From CAIVAT01 sp964525995 (GTDB taxonomy: Bacteria > Bacteroidota > Bacteroidia > Bacteroidales > FEN-979), in contig CAZGIM010000001.1 in the NCBI GenBank assembly GCA_964525995.1, positions 124,001 to 188,000 of the forward strand: a stretch of 64,000 nt of DNA. Direction: 5' to 3'. The position numbers and the translations under genes were made by a program. Of the stretch, positions 60,018 to 64,000 are shown in pieces; position 1 is the first letter of the stretch, and every line of letters begins with the position of its first letter. Below the pieces are notes generated by a model. That model saw only the letters and a program-made list of their open reading frames with translations, was not told the origin of the DNA and did not search any database.

Positions 60018-60109
60018 TTGACTTTTGACATTTGAATTTTGAGTTATAGTTTTTTCTCTAATGGCCAATGCCTAATGCCTTATTTAAATTTTGACATTTG
60101 AATTGAAAT
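60018..60109. repeat. Word-like repeats in the gap before batA
   Basis: TTTTGACATTTGAATT occurs at 60023-60038 and again at 60089-60104. Between them lies ATGGCCA ATGCCTA ATGCCTT, another near-tandem of a 7-base word. The style matches the repeats at 237-272, 1517-1660 and 5390-5423. It nearly fills the 124-base gap and ends at the batA ATG. There is no hairpin or terminator signal. Confidence 0.65.
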
Positions 60110-61105
60110 ATGTTTAAGACCCTGACCTTCGCGAATCCCGGATTTCTGTTCCTGTTGCTGGTTATCCCTGCCCTGGTGGTCTGGTATTTCTACCGGCGTA
60201 AGCGTAATTATGCCGATTTACAACTCAGCAGTATTGAAGGATTTGCACGTACCGGCCGGAATTTCAGGATCTATCTTACCTATGCTCTTTATGTTTTCAG
60301 ACTTTTAGCCATTACTTTGTTGATCGTGGCTTTAGCGCGGCCGCAAACCAGCCTGAGCCGTAAAGACATCAGTGTGGAAGGGATTGACCTGGTAATTGCG
60401 CTTGATGTCAGCGGTTCCATGCTTGCCATGGACTTCAGGCCCGACCGGCTCGAAGCGGCCAAAGATGTGGCTATGGAATTTATCGATGGAAGACCTGACG
60501 ACCGCATCGGTTTGGTCATTTTCAGCGGAGAGACTTTTACCCAGTGCCCTCTGACTACCGACCACGCCGTATTGAAAAATCTGTTCCGCGACATCCACAG
60601 CGGCATGATCGACGACGGTACCGCATTGGGTGACGGCCTGGCTACGGCAGTCAACAGGCTCCGCGGAAGCAAGGCCGTAAGCAGGGTGATCATCCTGCTC
60701 ACCGACGGGGTCAATAATATGGGATCGCTTGACCCCAGATCAGCTGCCGAGATCGCAAAACTTTATGGAATCCGGATCTACACCATCGGAATCGGGACCA
60801 TGGGACAGGCGCCCTATCCGGTACAGACACCCTTTGGAATACAAACCCAGATGATGGAGGTACAGATCGATGAACCCCTTATGAAGGACATTGCAAAAAT
60901 GACGGATGGAAGGTATTTCAGGGCTACCAACAAAGATAAACTTCGCGCCATCTATCAGGAAATTGATAAAATGGAGAAATCGAAAATCGATGTAACGGAA
61001 TTCCGAAAGAAAAAGGAAGAATTCCTGCCTCTGGTATTTATTGCTTTTATATTGTTAGCAGCCGAAGGATTGATACGGTACCTGTTTCTGCGCAATATCC
61101 CTTAA
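60110..61105 (+). CDS. batA: BatA: membrane VWA-domain protein
   Basis: The 331-residue protein has two N-terminal membrane segments (about 10-27 and 56-76), a VWA domain, and a C-terminal membrane segment (about 305-323). The metal site is ALDVSGSMLAMD (Asp99, Ser101, Ser103), and the later Thr and Asp of the MIDAS are in FTQCPLTTDHAV and LTDGVNNMGS. BatA and BatB belong to the aerotolerance operon first described in Bacteroides fragilis and are thought to form a complex in the envelope. It is 64 bases upstream of batB. Confidence 0.92.
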   Translation: MFKTLTFANPGFLFLLLVIPALVVWYFYRRKRNYADLQLSSIEGFARTGRNFRIYLTYALYVFRLLAITLLIVALARPQTSLSRKDISVEGIDLVIALDVSGSMLAMDFRPDRLEAAKDVAMEFIDGRPDDRIGLVIFSGETFTQCPLTTDHAVLKNLFRDIHSGMIDDGTALGDGLATAVNRLRGSKAVSRVIILLTDGVNNMGSLDPRSAAEIAKLYGIRIYTIGIGTMGQAPYPVQTPFGIQTQMMEVQIDEPLMKDIAKMTDGRYFRATNKDKLRAIYQEIDKMEKSKIDVTEFRKKKEEFLPLVFIAFILLAAEGLIRYLFLRNIP

Positions 61106-61168
61106 ATTAACACAAAAAAGATTAAATTTTCGAAACGGATTTACAAGTAAAATTTAAATATTCACGCC

Positions 61169-62197
61169 TTGTTCAGATTTGCAAATTCATATTATTTCTG
61201 GCTTTTCGCACTGATCCCGGTATTTGTCCTGCTGTTCATCCTGTTTATGCACTGGAGAAAACGATCTTTGGAGAAATACGGAGACTTTACTGTGATCAGG
61301 CAACTCATGCCGGGCTATTCGGTTGCAAAACCCATCCTCAAATGGATCGGTTTCCTGTTGATTCTTTCCCTGCTCATCGTCGCCCTTGCAGATCCGCAAA
61401 CCGGTTCACGGCTTGAAAAGGTCAAACGCAAAGGGATTGACCTGATGATTTGTCTCGATGTCTCAAACTCCATGCTGGCCCAGGATATTAAACCCGACCG
61501 GCTGGAGCGCGCCAAACAATCCATCACCCGGTTAATTGACAACCTTGAGGGCGACCGGATCGGTATCATTGTTTTTGCCGGGAAAGCCTATACCCAATTA
61601 CCGATAACCACCGATTATGCGGCCGCCAAAATGTTTATCAATACCATTAACACCTCGATCATTCCAACACAGGGTACTGCAATAGCCGAAGCCATTGAGA
61701 CAGCCTCCGCGGGTTTCGGGGAATCAAAACACAATAAAGCTATCGTGGTGATCACCGATGGCGAAGACCATGAGGGAAGCGTGCTTGAACAAACCGAAGC
61801 GGCTGTTAAAAAAGGGATCATGGTTTATACTATCGGAATGGGATTACCCGAAGGCGCTCCCATCCCGCAGTACTCCGGTACGATCCAAACCGGTTATAAG
61901 AAGGACCGGGAAGGGAATACCATAATGACACGGTTGGATGAAACCCTGCTTCAGCGGATTGCCAGTGTAGGAAAAGGCATGTACGTCAGGGCCACCACTT
62001 CCGAAACAGGACTAAACAAAATATTTGACGATATTTCGAAAATTGAAAAATCCGAGATTGAAGAAAAACAATACAGTGATTACGAAGATCAATTCCAGTA
62101 TTTTGTAGCGCTGGCCCTGTTTTTTCTGATTCTCGATCTTTTTATTTTTGAACGGAAAACAAAATGGATGGAACAGGTCAAACTATTTGAAAAATGA
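61169..62197 (+). CDS. batB: BatB: membrane VWA-domain protein
   Basis: The 342-residue protein has the same layout as BatA: two N-terminal membrane segments, a VWA domain with the metal site CLDVSNSMLAQD (Asp97, Ser99, Ser101) and ITDGEDHEGS, and a C-terminal segment (FVALALFFLILDLFIF). It starts with TTG at 61169. That start gives FRFANSYYFWLFALIPVF, the same opening pattern as BatA (FKTLTFANPGFLFLL), so the rare start is well supported. Its stop overlaps batC (ATGA). Confidence 0.92.
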   Translation: MFRFANSYYFWLFALIPVFVLLFILFMHWRKRSLEKYGDFTVIRQLMPGYSVAKPILKWIGFLLILSLLIVALADPQTGSRLEKVKRKGIDLMICLDVSNSMLAQDIKPDRLERAKQSITRLIDNLEGDRIGIIVFAGKAYTQLPITTDYAAAKMFINTINTSIIPTQGTAIAEAIETASAGFGESKHNKAIVVITDGEDHEGSVLEQTEAAVKKGIMVYTIGMGLPEGAPIPQYSGTIQTGYKKDREGNTIMTRLDETLLQRIASVGKGMYVRATTSETGLNKIFDDISKIEKSEIEEKQYSDYEDQFQYFVALALFFLILDLFIFERKTKWMEQVKLFEK

Positions 62198-62922
62198 TGG
62201 AGGTCACTGCAATGCTGATGGGCAGGTTTTTCAAGCGGTCATTACCCTTTTCCTGGCTGGTAATTCTGATGGTTTGTTCCGGCACGCTTTCCTATGCTCA
62301 GAAGGAAAATAAATTGCTTAGAAAGGGGAATTCCGAATTTGAAAAGGGAAATTTTAAAGAGGCTGAAAAAGATTACCGAAAAGCGCTTGAATTGAATAAG
62401 GAATCGGTTAAAGGTCAATTTAACCTGGGGACCGCCGTTTATAAAAACAACAACTTCGAGGAGTCTGCAAAACTATACGGCAGTATGGCTGAAAAGAAAC
62501 AAGACCGTGAAACCCAGGCAAAGATCTTTCACAATCTTGGTAATTCACTGCTGCAATCGAAAGAATACGAAAAAAGTATTTCCGCCTATAAACATTCTCT
62601 GATGAATGATCCAAAAAACAGAGATACCAAATATAATCTCGAATATGCCAAAATGATGCTGAAGAAACAGCAACAGCAACAACAACAGCAAAACAAAGAC
62701 AACAAGGATAAACAAGACGAAAAGAAGGATCAGCAACAGAACCAGAACCAAAAGAACGACAACAAAGACCAGCAGAAACCACCTCAGGATCAGAAAAAAA
62801 TAAGTAAGGAAGATGCGGATCGTATGCTGGAAGCGCTGAAAAATGATGAAAAAAAGACCATGCAAAAGGTAAAGAAACAAAAGGCCAATGTTCAGGTCAC
62901 GGGGGTAGAAAAGGACTGGTAA
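62194..62922 (+). CDS. batC: BatC: TPR protein with a glutamine-rich charged tract
   Basis: The 242-residue protein has a signal-like N-terminus (FSWLVILMVCSGTLSYAQ) and two or three TPR repeats (GNSEFEKGNFKEAEKDYRKAL, FHNLGNSLLQSKEYEKSISA). A low-complexity part (about 155-205) rich in Gln, Lys, Asn and Asp then holds eight Gln in a row. The C-terminal end NVQVTGVEKDW is a conserved-looking tail. TPR proteins named BatC occur at this position in aerotolerance operons. The low-complexity part may vary in length between strains. Confidence 0.88.
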   Translation: MMEVTAMLMGRFFKRSLPFSWLVILMVCSGTLSYAQKENKLLRKGNSEFEKGNFKEAEKDYRKALELNKESVKGQFNLGTAVYKNNNFEESAKLYGSMAEKKQDRETQAKIFHNLGNSLLQSKEYEKSISAYKHSLMNDPKNRDTKYNLEYAKMMLKKQQQQQQQQNKDNKDKQDEKKDQQQNQNQKNDNKDQQKPPQDQKKISKEDADRMLEALKNDEKKTMQKVKKQKANVQVTGVEKDW

Positions 62923-62972
62923 TGATAATCGCCCCCAACAGGAATGTTATTTGTGCGTAGTGATAATCTGAT

Positions 62973-64000
62973 ATGAAATATTTATTGACACTAACCATTC
63001 TCCTGTCCTGCTTCTCCTTGTGGAGTCAGGATGTGCAGTTTACTGCTTCTGCCAAACAGACGGTTGCTGTCGGAGAGACCTTTACCCTCTCGTATTCGGT
63101 CAATAAAGAAGCCTCGGGCTTCAGAGGACCGAATCTGCAGGGATTCGGAGTGCTCAGCGGGCCCAATACCAGCACCAGTTCTTCTATCAGGTCTGTCAAT
63201 GGCCGGACCACCATGACCATCACATACTCTTTTACTTACCTTCTTCAGGCATTGAAGGAGGGCTCATTCGACATTGCCGCGGCATCGGTGAATGCCGACG
63301 GAAGGCAGTACACCTCAAACACCCTGAATATAAAAGTGGTCAAAAATCCCAATGTTCCAGCGGGCCAGAATCCTGCCCTGCTGAATAAAGGACAATCGGG
63401 AGGCGGCACTGCAACCAGCGGCGGAAATGATGTTTTTGTTAAAGCATTCGCATCGAACTCCAATCCATTGCAGGGTGAAGGTGTGGTGATTACCTATAAG
63501 ATCTATACGAAAGTGCAGATTTCGGGGATCAACATCAGCAAAGCGCCGGCATTCCCGGGATTCTGGTCACAAAACCTGACGAAGGATAATGATAAATTAC
63601 AGCCGACAACACAGATGATCAACGGCGAACAATATCTGGTTGCCGATATCAGAAAGTATTCCCTGTTCGCGCTGAAAACAGGGAAACTGGTGGTTGACCC
63701 GATGGAACTGACCTGTGTAGCCCAGGTACGCAAACAAACCAGAACGCGAACCGGCGATCCCTTCTTTGACGATTTTTTTAACGATGCCTTCTTTAATTCA
63801 GGAATCGCCAATGTTGAAAAAAATCTGAAATCCAATCCTTTGGTCATCAATGCACGACCACTGCCCGAAGAGGGAAAACCTGCCGATTTCAGTGGCGCAG
63901 TGGGCAGCTATACCTTCAGGACTGAGGTCGATAAGACCAGGTTAAAGACCAATGAGGCCGTTACTTTGAAATGCACGGTGAGCGGGAAAGGAAACATCCA
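62973..64000 (+). CDS. batD: BatD, 5' part (cut by the window edge)
   Basis: The frame starts at ATG 62973 and stays open to base 64000, giving the first 342 residues. A signal peptide (about 1-19, LLTLTILLSCFSLWSQ) is followed by beta-sandwich sequence: QFTASAKQTVAVGETFTLSY, GPNLQGFGVLSGPNTSTSSS and ITYSFTYLLQALKEGSFDI. It then reads EGVVITYKIYTKVQISGINI, and this is the pattern of the BatD family. The membrane segment near the C-terminus lies outside the window. BatD ends the operon and is exported to the periplasm. Confidence 0.9.
   Translation, partial: MKYLLTLTILLSCFSLWSQDVQFTASAKQTVAVGETFTLSYSVNKEASGFRGPNLQGFGVLSGPNTSTSSSIRSVNGRTTMTITYSFTYLLQALKEGSFDIAAASVNADGRQYTSNTLNIKVVKNPNVPAGQNPALLNKGQSGGGTATSGGNDVFVKAFASNSNPLQGEGVVITYKIYTKVQISGINISKAPAFPGFWSQNLTKDNDKLQPTTQMINGEQYLVADIRKYSLFALKTGKLVVDPMELTCVAQVRKQTRTRTGDPFFDDFFNDAFFNSGIANVEKNLKSNPLVINARPLPEEGKPADFSGAVGSYTFRTEVDKTRLKTNEAVTLKCTVSGKGNI

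Overview
The window comes from a chromosome of a Bacteroidota bacterium, most likely class Bacteroidia or a close relative. The evidence is a set of lineage-typical features: exact TAnnTTTG -7 promoter elements with few purine-rich ribosome sites, a GldB-type lipoprotein, a C-terminal type IX secretion sorting domain on a long FG-GAP protein, a BACON/FISUMP lipoprotein, a Bat aerotolerance operon, a GTP-type PEP carboxykinase start, a cysteine-free Mrp and Bacteroidetes-style FtsZ, MraY and NtrC-like proteins. No rRNA, tRNA, CRISPR, prophage or insertion sequence was seen. The one RNA gene found is tmRNA.

Layout. 1-22 kb is housekeeping: pckG (cut by the window edge), an aspartate-type aminotransferase, small envelope proteins, alaS divergent from an M23 peptidase / MerR / alkyltransferase-like / Mrp / NifU run, glutamine-dependent NAD synthase, a PorT-like barrel, GldB, ComM, a UbiA-family prenyltransferase, an O-methyltransferase, a LolD-type ATPase, a heptose-kinase-like sugar kinase, a geranylgeranyl-reductase-like flavoprotein and an SDR. 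21-38 kb is a division and cell wall (dcw) cluster read leftward in the order mraZ, rsmH, ftsL, ftsI, murE, mraY, murD remnant, ftsW, murG-murC, ftsQ, ftsA, ftsZ, yqeY, followed by an unrecognised exported protein. 38-47 kb holds a T9SS cargo protein, an NtrC-like regulator, a FISUMP lipoprotein, ssrA, gpsA and a TPR-PAS sensor kinase. 47-54 kb is a compact rightward surface-polysaccharide operon (two epimerases, nucleotidyltransferase, two glycosyltransferases, methyltransferase, flippase). 54-56.9 kb has BrkB, nadC, a DUF4783-like protein and rlmH. 57-64 kb is a MoxR/DUF58/BatA-BatB-BatC-BatD operon that runs off the right edge.

Most unusual points. (1) In the dcw cluster murD is reduced to its C-terminal third and has lost conserved Mur-ligase residues, while two genes downstream murG and murC are joined in one 870-residue frame. 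(2) Short word-like tandem repeats (GCATTTT, TTTACGA, TTTGACA and similar) sit in several intergenic gaps, and one copy lies in frame inside alaS as part of an insertion of about 33 residues. (3) The exported protein downstream of yqeY has an open frame about 440 bases longer than its first standard start codon allows; it needs an ATT start or one extra T in a 7-T run. (4) The mraZ leader carries three TGGAG boxes at an exact 10-base period, a probable MraZ operator. (5) TTAACAA boxes phased at 10-12 bases lie upstream of at least two promoters.

All calls come from reading the sequence and from general family knowledge. No database search was run.
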